IMG/VR virus record: IMGVR_UViG_3300009185_000120
Span: 1 to 22,090 of that record
From: a virus
Direction: 5' to 3' (one strand)
DNA length: 22,090 bases
Positions 15,138 through 21,769 of this stretch are shown piece by piece. Position 1 is the first letter of the stretch. Each line of letters opens with the position of its first letter. Both the position numbers and the translations under genes were made by a program. Below the pieces are notes generated by a model. The model was not told where the DNA came from. It saw only the letters and a program-made list of their open reading frames with translations, and searched no databases.

Positions 15138-15451
15138 TAAACTTCTCCAGGTCTTGTGCGAAATGCACGATTGTCAGGGTCATTAAGCCAACGCTTCATA
15201 TAAGCTTGGTCTTCTAGTTTCCCTTCGGCTTTCATTTGATAAAACAATGCCATTGGAATGGATGCAACATGGTGCATATCACCTTTCCAAGTAGCTTTTT
15301 CATCAAATGAGTTAAATCTTGCTTGATTGTCTGCAACAATCTGAGTTGCATCAATGATTGTCTCAATGGTAGCTTCGTCTTTTTCGGCATTGTAATGCCA
15401 CATCTTACGAGTACCAGTTTCTGTATTAATGTCAAATAGTTTGGTGTACAT
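15137..15451 (-). CDS. Conserved phage protein of unknown function, 104 aa
   Basis: I recognise a small conserved type encoded after capsid genes: T-G-T-R-K-M-W-H-Y near the start, then A-R-F-N-S-F-D-E, M-H-H-V-A-S-I-P and a C-terminal R-W-L-N-D-P-D-N-R-A-F-R-T-R-P-G. No enzymatic motif or membrane segment is visible. Function is unknown; its conservation with the capsid cluster suggests a head-related role. ATG 15451 follows the capsid-gene terminator hairpin by 5 nt, with no Shine-Dalgarno outside the stem. The internal ATG at Met17 has only a weak upstream site and would remove the conserved L-F-D-I-N-T-E-T-G-T-R segment, so I keep the first ATG. Confidence 0.82.
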   Translation of the reverse strand: MYTKLFDINTETGTRKMWHYNAEKDEATIETIIDATQIVADNQARFNSFDEKATWKGDMHHVASIPMALFYQMKAEGKLEDQAYMKRWLNDPDNRAFRTRPGEV

Positions 15452-15453
15452 AT

Positions 15454-15483
15454 AAAAAAGGGTGGGTTATTAGCCCACCCTTT
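15454..15483 (-). terminator. Intrinsic terminator after the major capsid gene
   Basis: On the minus strand a 10-bp perfect stem AAAGGGTGGG/CCCACCCTTT closes on a 7-nt loop and is followed directly by three more T, giving a run of six T. It lies 8 nt after the capsid gene stop. It probably caps most capsid transcripts while letting a fraction continue into the tail genes. Confidence 0.88.
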
Positions 15484-15490
15484 ATTCAGA

Positions 15491-16474
15491 TTAAGTCTGA
15501 ATTGTAGAGTTCAGGTCATAGACAGCGCCATGAGCTTTCTCATTCTTGATCTTCAAGCCCCACTCACACAAGAGCATACGCTTTTCAGCATCACCTGTCT
15601 TAGCCAGTTCAACTGTCTGGAAGGGACGCAGATAAGCAACGCTTGCGTACTCAGGATCAAGCACGAAAACATCACGCTCACGTTGGAAGCGATTAGGCAC
15701 AATGCTTACGTTACCAAAGTCAGACACATAGACGTCTGCAGCACCAATCAAAGTAGCGGGTTTAGCACCACCGTTGATGTTGAAACGGCTAGATGCAATA
15801 CCAGCCATCTTAGACAAGTTCTGTTTGTTAACAGGACCAGCCATAACGATAGTTGGCGAGCCACCTTCTGTCCACACCTTCTGAATTACGTCTTTCAGCA
15901 ATGCTTCGCTGAATGAACGCAAGTTAGTTGTTGTGGCATCTGTACGAGCCGCATCAGGAATAGTAGTGTATGAAGGATCACCACCACCAGTACCTTCGTT
16001 AGTATTGGTCTTCAAGAAGGCTAACAAAGCACCAGTCTTACGGGCAGCAGATGTAGAACCAGCAGTAGCGGCTTGGTTAGCCAGCATTGTGGAACACATA
16101 TCGCGCTTGATTTCAGCAGACTTTTTGGCCATTTGATAGCTCAACTCTGAGCGGCGACCAGCTTTGTCAACAGCTTCCAATGTGCCAGCAATAATTACAT
16201 CCTTACGGCTAATCTGGGTGTAGTTGCCCAAACGAACTGTAGCTGTAACTGCTGTGAAAGAAGTGATGTCATCACCCTCGATCTGTGCATTGGTTGTGCT
16301 GGCAGCAGCCAGGTCATCGGTTTGCCATTCAAAGAAAGTATTGGAAACGTTTTCACGTCCAATATTGCTCATAAATGGTGTCTCTTCTGGAGAGATCTGA
16401 TAGATAACATTCGAAAGATCCTCACGTACACCCTTCGCATCAAAGCGGGTGTAGGTGTTGGTAATAGCAGCCAT
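15491..16474 (-). CDS. Major capsid protein (SU10 MCP / DUF5309-like), 327 aa
   Basis: The N-terminal half has R-E-D-L-S-N-V-I-Y-Q-I-S-P, E-T-P-F-M-S-N-I-G-R and F-F-E-W-Q-T-D-D-L (about 17-56), followed by N-Y-T-Q-I-S-R-K-D-V-I-I-A-G-T and a long helix region. These mark the SU10-type HK97-fold capsid protein family (DUF5309). The C-terminal part has the beta-rich axial domain features V-F-V-L-D-P-E-Y-A-S-V-A-Y-L-R-P-F and an E-W-G-L-K-I-K-N-E-K-A-H-G end. Length is typical. It follows the scaffold gene through a TAAGGA junction and is closed by a terminator, as expected for the most abundant virion protein. Confidence 0.93.
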   Translation of the reverse strand: MAAITNTYTRFDAKGVREDLSNVIYQISPEETPFMSNIGRENVSNTFFEWQTDDLAAASTTNAQIEGDDITSFTAVTATVRLGNYTQISRKDVIIAGTLEAVDKAGRRSELSYQMAKKSAEIKRDMCSTMLANQAATAGSTSAARKTGALLAFLKTNTNEGTGGGDPSYTTIPDAARTDATTTNLRSFSEALLKDVIQKVWTEGGSPTIVMAGPVNKQNLSKMAGIASSRFNINGGAKPATLIGAADVYVSDFGNVSIVPNRFQRERDVFVLDPEYASVAYLRPFQTVELAKTGDAEKRMLLCEWGLKIKNEKAHGAVYDLNSTIQT

Positions 16475-16486
16475 GATAAATCCTTA
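16472..16486 (-). promoter_or_regulatory. Stop/Shine-Dalgarno overlap between scaffold and capsid genes
   Basis: TAAGGATTTATCATG joins the scaffold TAA stop, the Shine-Dalgarno and the capsid ATG. Confidence 0.7.
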
Positions 16487-17470
16487 AATAAATTTCTCGA
16501 AAAGGGATGCGGCATCTCTGACGCTTCCTGTTTGTGCAAGACGCTTTTTTGCGTTATTTATATCACTCGACTTAGAACTTAGGCTACCTGATGAACCTGG
16601 ACTAGCCATCCTTGGTGCTTTCTTCATTTTTGCTTGGAATTCTGGACGCTTGCTCATCATCTGGTCATATTTCCACGCTTTGTGAAGCGCCAATAATGCC
16701 CGTGAATCAGAGATGCCGTTCAGTTCCTGCTCAGAGAAACCCAGTTTCTGACCATACTCCAACAAAGCTTTACCTTCTGCTTTAGCCTTCTCTGGAGAAT
16801 TCCACTCTGGAATCTTCTCTTTCAAAATTACAGTTTCCTGCGCTAAAATATTTTGTATCTGCTTTTGTGATTCAGCTTGATACAACTGATTAAGTCTCAT
16901 TTGCTCCATTTGTACTGCGTATTGTTGTTGCTGTCTGCGCTGATGTGATGTCCATTGACGGGCATATTCAGTCGGGTCTTCAACTTCTAAACGGTTCCAA
17001 TCAGGCTGTTGTGGCTCAAACTGTTGTAATTTTTGCTGCAATTGTCCTAATATCTGAGAGTATTGTTCACGCTCTCCACGTACTTGCTGAAATTCAGATT
17101 CGACAATCTTGCGTTCTTCTGCTAATTTCTGCGTTTTCCGTGTGTAGTCAGCTTCACGTTGATAACCTCGGATAAGTTCTTCCTTCTGGACTTCGATTTC
17201 TTTACCGTCAACTTTGACAATAAACTTCTGTTTCCTTAAGGCTTGCTCCTCAGACTCTTCGTCTTCACCTTCTACTTCCTCGGAAGTTTCCTCTGCTTCT
17301 TCTTGCGGCTCCGCAGATTCTATTTCCTCAGATTCGGGTTCGGATTGCTCCTCCTCCGGTTGCGCCTCTGCACCAGTGTCAACACCCTCTTGAGCGTCTA
17401 GCATAGTAGCAAAGCTTTGCGCGGCTTGGTTTACTGTAATCGAACCGACTGCATTTGCGTTATCGGACAT
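16484..17470 (-). CDS. Capsid scaffolding protein, 328 aa
   Basis: Directly upstream of the capsid gene. Residues about 25-76 are extremely acidic (Glu/Ser/Pro). They are followed by F-I-V-K-V-D-G-K-E-I-E-V and an R-E-A-D-Y-T-R-K-T-Q-K-L-A segment (about 83-120), a long Gln/Glu-rich coiled-coil-like region (about 120-215) and a basic C-terminal helix region (about 275-328). The order acidic tail, coiled coil, basic capsid-binding end is that of phage scaffolds, which fill and shape the procapsid and then leave. No protease domain is visible. AAGAGGT precedes ATG 17470. The assignment rests on position, composition and the V-D-G-K-E/Y-T-R-K-T-Q pattern I know from such scaffolds. Confidence 0.88.
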   Translation of the reverse strand: MSDNANAVGSITVNQAAQSFATMLDAQEGVDTGAEAQPEEEQSEPESEEIESAEPQEEAEETSEEVEGEDEESEEQALRKQKFIVKVDGKEIEVQKEELIRGYQREADYTRKTQKLAEERKIVESEFQQVRGEREQYSQILGQLQQKLQQFEPQQPDWNRLEVEDPTEYARQWTSHQRRQQQQYAVQMEQMRLNQLYQAESQKQIQNILAQETVILKEKIPEWNSPEKAKAEGKALLEYGQKLGFSEQELNGISDSRALLALHKAWKYDQMMSKRPEFQAKMKKAPRMASPGSSGSLSSKSSDINNAKKRLAQTGSVRDAASLFEKFI

Positions 17471-17494
17471 ATTTACCTCTTAGTTTAACATTCA

Positions 17495-17767
17495 TCATAA
17501 CTTTGGTGGACGACCACGCTGGCGAATCATAACAACTTCAGCCATCTTGCCTGTATCCATAACAGAGCGCAGTTTAGTCCTCAAGATATCTACCGTTGTC
17601 AAAAGCAAATAAGCTTGCTCTCTAACTGGTCCTTCCATTAACTTGGAAGAACGAATCTCACGATAACAGTCATCTTCTATTTTTTTGATTAACTCATTTA
17701 AGAGTTCATCTTCAAGAAGCAACTTGGCTCTGTCACCTCTTGCGAGGTTAATATCTAATTCATCCAT
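17495..17767 (-). CDS. Small conserved phage protein between portal and scaffold, 90 aa
   Basis: Mostly helical and charged: A-R-G-D-R-A-K-L-L-L-E-D near the N-terminus, V-R-E-Q-A-Y-L-L-L in the middle, and a basic end G-R-P-P-K-L reminiscent of an AT-hook-like or NTP-independent DNA contact, although a single short motif proves little. No named domain is recognised. It starts 1 nt after the portal stop and ends 24 nt before the scaffold start, so it belongs to the head assembly group. It may be a small head or packaging accessory protein. Confidence 0.75.
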   Translation of the reverse strand: MDELDINLARGDRAKLLLEDELLNELIKKIEDDCYREIRSSKLMEGPVREQAYLLLTTVDILRTKLRSVMDTGKMAEVVMIRQRGRPPKL

Positions 17768-17768
17768 A

Positions 17769-19895
17769 TCACATCATAGGTTGGGGCTGTTGATTACTCA
17801 TTGCAGCTTGTTGACGGATTATCTCTCGGTCTCTATTCATTGCGGCATCAATCTCCGCACTTTGAATTTGTACCCCGTATTTCAATTCTAACTCATATCT
17901 ACGCAAAATTCCATCTTGTTCAATACGATCACGCTCACGATCATCTGCCATTATCATTTTTTCACGATCTAATTGCAGTTCAGCAGCTTTCTTTTGAATA
18001 TCTGCTTGAATAGCTTGAGCCTGTACTTGAGCAAGTGTTTCCTCTGGCGTAAGCCTTGGAGCTTCTGGAGGCGGCATTTGGAAATCAGCAGGTAACTGGT
18101 TAAAGTAGTTCTGTGAATCTTTAATACCTGCCAGTTGCAACATCTTAGTTAAAGTATTTGTGTACTGTGGTACGGTTACAACAGGGTTGTTAGGACCAGT
18201 TTCTTTAATCAACATTTCCTGACGCATGGCAACCTGATTCAGGATATTAATGCGGTCTTCAATAGTGCCATCTCCAACGCCAACATTAACCGTCACATCC
18301 ATGTTTGAATCCCAAGAACGGGGATCAATTGGCACAAACTTATTACGCAAACGAACCATACGGGCGCGGTCTTGATTTTCAACTACCAGTTTCAAGATGC
18401 CAGTAAACAGTTTACGCAAACCTGTCTCAGCAAAGATACGCGCTATCATTTCGATATGCTGGTGAGCGGCATTGACAGTAGCGGAAACTGCAGCTTTGGT
18501 GGTGCTTTGCAATGCATCTGCATCTAGTCCTGCAGCGGCCTTAGAAATGCCTGTACGGGTCTGTTTAATGTCATCCAAGTAGTCAAGCATTGGGAAAGCG
18601 GCTTGACCAACAAAAGGAGTAGTAAACGGTTGAACCATACCTGGCGCTCTCATGCGGATAACGGCGCCTACTTCAGTGTTCAGCACATCCTCCATGTTGG
18701 CCTGCCCCTCAACAATTGCTGTACGGGGGTGGATAGCTTGGGCCAAAGAGTCCAAGATACCACGCTGGACATTAGACTTGATACGCTGAATATCCATAAC
18801 CACATCGGCAGGACACATACCAAAAAACGTATGGGGTTCTGGGTCTGGGCAGAAGTCAGCAAACTGGCGGTCATCAACAATCTCATTGCGGAGAACCTTG
18901 TTGCCTGTGCCAACAGTGCAAATCCTACGCATCTCAGCAATGCCATCACCATCAAAGTCTACCTTTAAGTAGCCTTCAATGTAGAGAACGCTTTTGCTTG
19001 ATGGGTCACCATTGTTTGCGGTACTAATAACTGCGAACGGGTTACGGGCTTGATATTCTTGATTGCTGTCAAAGTCATTACCATTTCCTGCAACTTCAAC
19101 CATCTCATCGTAGTCATAACCCATAGCGACTAGATCGGAAACAGTTTTCATAGTCCTGTGGCCTACAAAGGTGGCCTCATCAATAGACTTTGCTCTACGG
19201 TCAATTAGAAACTCTTCTGGTGGCAAAGCCTCAATCTTTACTTTGCCAGATTTGATTCTGCGCTTGATCTCCACATCGTACATCATGGGAGGTGGAGCGC
19301 CATCAATCATTTGCTCAGTACCAGGCACTGGGTAATCACGTACAGCAGAGATCTCTACATCTGGGTTTTCTATAAGCATCATCATGCTTTGCTCATCAAG
19401 CATAGAGAATGATTCTGCTTTAACTTCTACAGACTCATCCCACCAGTACTTAATGATTCCGGTCTTGCGAACCAAGGCATCTTTAAAAGCAGAGTGGAGA
19501 ATCTTAAAGCCAGGGTTATCACGCTTGAAGATAAAGTCTACGTAGTCAGTTGCTTGTTCAGCATTCTGTACATCCTCTGGTCCTTGGGGGGTGAACTCAA
19601 CTACACGCTCTGGGCCAAAGAAAATACGCATCAGACTTGGCAAGATGCCTTGTACTGTATCTCGTACATCCATTGATACAACTTGGGAGCGACCTTCTTC
19701 TTCATCACCAAATGGCTGACCATAGTAATACTCAGTTGCCAATGCACGATTGCCACCAATGTCGTCATCTATGAAAGAAATGGCATCATAAATTTCAGCA
19801 GAAATAACGCCTTGAAGTTGCTCTTCAGACATTACCTCATCACCCTCCATCTCGCCTTGAATGGTCTCAGCCATCAACATTGGATTTTCGTACAT
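17769..19895 (-). CDS. Portal protein (podovirus type), 708 aa
   Basis: The N-terminal region (A-L-A-T-E-Y-Y-Y-G-Q-P, then R-S-Q-V-V-S-M-D-V-R-D-T-V and L-P-S-L-M-R-I-F-F-G) is the start pattern of large podovirus portals. A middle region with P-P-E-E-F-L-I-D-R-R-A-K and G-I-S-K-A-A-A-G-L-D-A-D-A-L fits the wing and stem/clip parts. About 615-705 is a long charged helix rich in Gln, Glu, Arg and Lys, like the barrel of P22-type portals. Portals form the dodecameric ring through which DNA is packed and ejected, binding terminase, capsid and adaptor. The length is close to that of P22 (about 725). The start has a strong Shine-Dalgarno overlapping the upstream stop. Confidence 0.93.
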   Translation of the reverse strand: MYENPMLMAETIQGEMEGDEVMSEEQLQGVISAEIYDAISFIDDDIGGNRALATEYYYGQPFGDEEEGRSQVVSMDVRDTVQGILPSLMRIFFGPERVVEFTPQGPEDVQNAEQATDYVDFIFKRDNPGFKILHSAFKDALVRKTGIIKYWWDESVEVKAESFSMLDEQSMMMLIENPDVEISAVRDYPVPGTEQMIDGAPPPMMYDVEIKRRIKSGKVKIEALPPEEFLIDRRAKSIDEATFVGHRTMKTVSDLVAMGYDYDEMVEVAGNGNDFDSNQEYQARNPFAVISTANNGDPSSKSVLYIEGYLKVDFDGDGIAEMRRICTVGTGNKVLRNEIVDDRQFADFCPDPEPHTFFGMCPADVVMDIQRIKSNVQRGILDSLAQAIHPRTAIVEGQANMEDVLNTEVGAVIRMRAPGMVQPFTTPFVGQAAFPMLDYLDDIKQTRTGISKAAAGLDADALQSTTKAAVSATVNAAHQHIEMIARIFAETGLRKLFTGILKLVVENQDRARMVRLRNKFVPIDPRSWDSNMDVTVNVGVGDGTIEDRINILNQVAMRQEMLIKETGPNNPVVTVPQYTNTLTKMLQLAGIKDSQNYFNQLPADFQMPPPEAPRLTPEETLAQVQAQAIQADIQKKAAELQLDREKMIMADDRERDRIEQDGILRRYELELKYGVQIQSAEIDAAMNRDREIIRQQAAMSNQQPQPMM

Positions 19896-19909
19896 ATTAT
19901 TTCCTTATC
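19893..19909 (-). promoter_or_regulatory. Stop/Shine-Dalgarno overlap, 17-nt cassette copy 2
   Basis: GATAAGGAAATAATATG, identical to the site at 3135-3151, contains the TAA stop of the Ala-rich gene and the Shine-Dalgarno and ATG of the portal gene. Confidence 0.75.
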
Positions 19910-20312
19910 GAGCGCCTATGTAAGGGAGGATTCCAGAATTAGTATTTTGCAATATAGATGGAATGCCACCAGCATAATTGTTAGCCATCCCACCGTAGGG
20001 GTTACCCATTTGTGGAGCCATATTAAATTTGTCATCTTCTCTTTGATTAATTTGATATTTAAATGCTGATCGAGCCATATCACCCATTGTTGCATTTGGG
20101 TTCGTCATGGAGTTATAAAAATCCATGCTAGGAGCCATTTGCTGTTTTGCAAAGCCGCCAAGAGTATCACCAATAGACATTGGGCTTGTCATTGCTGCTT
20201 CTGCTACTGGAGCCGCTGGCGCTGCTGCTGCAATAGCTCCTTCTGCCACTGGAGCTGCTCCTGCTGCTGATGCTGCCAAAGATTCAAGAAATGCTGCGAG
20301 TAAGGCTTCCAT
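19905..20312 (-). CDS. Ala-rich phage protein of unknown function, 135 aa
   Basis: About half of the first 41 residues are Ala, in a stretch with Pro-Val-Ala-Glu repeats and no Lys or Arg, so it may be a helix or a flexible arm; it is too interrupted by Pro and Glu to call a membrane segment or signal peptide. Residues about 42-135 are polar with Met, Asn and Gly (Q-M-A-P, M-G-N-P-Y-G-G-M-A-N-N-Y) and end in G-I-L-P-Y-I-G-A-R. No domain recognised. It starts directly after the stop of the cysteine-rich gene and its own stop forms part of the portal ribosome site, so its translation is probably tied to both. Possible minor head or packaging protein. Confidence 0.75.
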   Translation of the reverse strand: MEALLAAFLESLAASAAGAAPVAEGAIAAAAPAAPVAEAAMTSPMSIGDTLGGFAKQQMAPSMDFYNSMTNPNATMGDMARSAFKYQINQREDDKFNMAPQMGNPYGGMANNYAGGIPSILQNTNSGILPYIGAR

Positions 20313-20753
20313 TTAATCTTCCTCATCTTCCATGTTGTATTCTGTCTTAGCCATCATCAACATATTAGATTGATTCTTGCTCATCTTCTTAGTGATAGGG
20401 CCACCAGATAGCCATGCTGAACAGGTCCGTGCGCCTGCACACTTAAAGTCAAACAGTTCACAGTAGCCTAGATTAGCCGCACCCTGTACGTCTTTGGCAT
20501 AGCCATCAGTCTCTTCGTCTATACCTTTTAAGATGCAGGCTTCCATTTCTGGGGTTTGGATAAAGGCAGCGCAATTACCGCAACGCATGGTCTGGGCTTC
20601 TTCAACATCTGTTTGCCACTCATCTGCTCGCTTCATCCAGAAGTCAACATTGTCTTCATCTGGATTAGCAGGACCATAGCCAACATTCTTAAATGCCCAA
20701 TCACGGGCTTTCAGATTAGCCTTGATGTCATAGGTAGCAAGAGGGCAGTTCAT
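20313..20753 (-). CDS. Cysteine-rich phage protein, possible Fe-S or zinc site, 146 aa
   Basis: Seven Cys: 3, 58, 61, 73, 98, 105 and 111. The core is C-G-N-C-A-A-F (58-64), then E-A-C (73), G-Y-C-E-L-F (97-101), F-K-C (105) and R-T-C-S-A-W (109-114). The C-x2-C followed by a distant Cys and a final C-S-A-W resembles high-potential iron-sulfur proteins, which end in G-W-C-S-A-W; a zinc knuckle is equally possible. The C-terminus is acidic (M-E-D-E-E-D). The N-terminal 50 residues are charged and aromatic. It lies in the small-gene group before the portal gene, 4 nt after the upstream stop, with only a weak Shine-Dalgarno. The gene is sure; the metal type and the function are not known. Confidence 0.82.
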   Translation of the reverse strand: MNCPLATYDIKANLKARDWAFKNVGYGPANPDEDNVDFWMKRADEWQTDVEEAQTMRCGNCAAFIQTPEMEACILKGIDEETDGYAKDVQGAANLGYCELFDFKCAGARTCSAWLSGGPITKKMSKNQSNMLMMAKTEYNMEDEED

Positions 20754-20757
20754 AGTT

Positions 20758-21009
20758 TTACCACTTTACTTTATTAGCCCAGTACGCTGCGCTCATTTTG
20801 CCTTTGGCAATATTCTCAGCATGACGGGCTTTAAATGCTTCGTTTCTTTTAGATCCGTCAGGACTACCAGAAACACCTTGCTGACCAAAACGAATTAACT
20901 TTACTTGGTCACCAGACTTAGCCAATACAGCATGGCTTTTCTCGGGATGACCAGGAGTCTTCTTTGGTTTGTTGTAACCAGAGAATTCTTCTGATCCACG
21001 CTTAATCAT
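20758..21009 (-). CDS. Small basic conserved phage protein, 83 aa
   Basis: The sequence has K-R-G-S-E-E-F-S-G-Y-N-K-P-K, S-H-A-V-L-A-K-S-G-D, I-R-F-G-Q-Q-G-V, a K-A-R-H-A-E-N-I-A-K-G segment and the end A-Y-W-A-N-K-V-K-W. I recognise this pattern from small proteins encoded near terminase and portal in podovirus-like genomes; no function is established to my knowledge. It is rich in Lys, His and Arg, so it could bind DNA. It overlaps the upstream 48-residue gene in ATGA and is followed after 4 nt by the cysteine-rich gene. Confidence 0.82.
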   Translation of the reverse strand: MIKRGSEEFSGYNKPKKTPGHPEKSHAVLAKSGDQVKLIRFGQQGVSGSPDGSKRNEAFKARHAENIAKGKMSAAYWANKVKW

Positions 21010-21152
21010 TTCTTTTTAGCAGTCTTAGCCGCTTGCTTAAAGTCCTTGGCAGTAGGAGCGCCCTTAGTGCCAGGCTTTCTCATCTTCTCTTTGGAGCCAG
21101 CCTTGATACGTTCTTGCTTGGCATTAATGTTGGCATACAGCCCAGGTTTCAT
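21006..21152 (-). CDS. Very small lysine-rich phage protein, 48 aa
   Basis: Read directly from the sequence: ATG at 21152, TGA at 21006-21008. The protein begins M-K-P-G-L-Y-A-N-I-N-A-K and goes on through K-M-R-K-P-G-T-K-G-A-P-T to A-A-K-T-A-K-K-K. This is a pattern I know from small phage proteins in the terminase-portal interval. It has 14 Lys and Arg among 48 residues and only three acidic residues. Both ends overlap neighbours by ATGA, which is strong support that it is real despite its length. Function unknown; nucleic-acid binding is plausible from charge alone. Confidence 0.82.
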   Translation of the reverse strand: MKPGLYANINAKQERIKAGSKEKMRKPGTKGAPTAKDFKQAAKTAKKK

Positions 21153-21469
21153 AACAACTCCGTAACGCTAACTGTTGAAGCAGTAACACCAGAATCTTTA
21201 ATAACAGCAATCTTGTCACCAGAAGCCACGGGGAAAATTTCAGATGTATTGTTTGCCAACATTGGGCTTGTCGTAATGCTTGCTGTTGGTGCAGATCCAA
21301 ACTGGATATGACTATGACCTAATGAACAAGCAACTCGAACATGAGTTGTTGAGGCCGCAAAAGCGGTACTTGCAACACTAGAATTTGTTACTGTAAAAAC
21401 TTGTGTCGTACCAATTCTAAATACATTAGGGATGGTATTTCCGTTGTTATCTCTAGTTAAGAAAGACAT
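21149..21469 (-). CDS. Putative head decoration / virion structural protein, 106 aa
   Basis: A beta-rich small protein: F-T-V-T-N-S-S-V-A-S-T, then H-V-R-V-A-C-S-L-G-H-S-H-I-Q-F-G, P-T-A-S-I-T, a P-V-A-S-G-D-K-I-A-V-I segment and V-S-V-T-E-L-L. The pattern (variable Ser/Thr-rich strands, a small-molecule-like F-G-x-A-P-T-A turn, G-D-K-I-A-V) is frequent in phage genes near terminase and capsid, usually unnamed or called structural. It has no membrane segment. AAGGAA precedes ATG 21469 at a normal distance and its stop overlaps the next start in ATGA. The decoration role is inferred. Confidence 0.78.
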   Translation of the reverse strand: MSFLTRDNNGNTIPNVFRIGTTQVFTVTNSSVASTAFAASTTHVRVACSLGHSHIQFGSAPTASITTSPMLANNTSEIFPVASGDKIAVIKDSGVTASTVSVTELL

Positions 21470-21484
21470 GATTTTTTCCTTAAG

Positions 21485-21670
21485 TTACTTTTTGCTTTGG
21501 TTAGTTGCAGTACGACCACCACGTTTGGGCATAGCACGAGACTCGCTCATTGCAATAGCTACGGCTTGGTCACGGGATTTAACCTTCTGACCAGAAGAAG
21601 ACTTGAGCTTGCCACGCTTGTATTCACCCATTACTTTGCCAATCTTGTTGGCAGCATCATCCATGTTCAT
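21485..21670 (-). CDS. Small basic DUF6496-like protein, 61 aa
   Basis: The sequence M-G-E-Y-K-R-G-K-L-K-S-S-S-G followed by K-V-K-S-R-D-Q-A-V-A-I-A-M-S-E matches the short DUF6496-type pattern (a K-H/R-G-x-L-x-S-G-S-G segment, then R-x-Q-A-I-A-I-A) found in phages and bacteria. It ends in a basic Arg/Lys/Gly-rich tail. I start it at ATG 21670, not at the upstream TTG 21682, because the TTG overlaps the Shine-Dalgarno GGAG. It is the first gene after the terL terminator and therefore opens the structural operon. Function unknown. Confidence 0.82.
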   Translation of the reverse strand: MNMDDAANKIGKVMGEYKRGKLKSSSGQKVKSRDQAVAIAMSESRAMPKRGGRTATNQSKK

Positions 21671-21680
21671 AGGAATCTCC
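21671..21680 (-). promoter_or_regulatory. Ribosome binding site of the first gene after the terL terminator
   Basis: GGAG followed by ATTCCT leads to ATG 21670. This decides the start of the DUF6496-like gene and rules out the in-frame TTG at 21682. Confidence 0.75.
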
Positions 21681-21716
21681 AATATAGGTTGCGTAATACT
21701 ACCATATTGTGTTAAT

Positions 21717-21747
21717 AAAAAAAAGAGCCACTTTTTTAGGGTGGCTC
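21717..21747 (-). terminator. Intrinsic terminator after terL
   Basis: On the minus strand a 7-bp perfect stem GAGCCAC/GTGGCTC with a 9-nt A-rich loop is followed at once by eight T. It lies 22 nt after the terL stop and separates terL from the structural genes, so those need either readthrough or a start point in the about 45 nt between it and ATG 21670. Confidence 0.9.
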
Positions 21748-21769
21748 AAAATTTGAACGGCAACGGCAA

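Noticed and set aside
21681-21716. Possible promoter between the terL terminator and the next gene (TTAACA, TATATT)
   Set aside because: The two hexamers are about 23 nt apart and poor matches to a sigma-70 promoter. A phage-specific promoter may be here but cannot be claimed from one copy.
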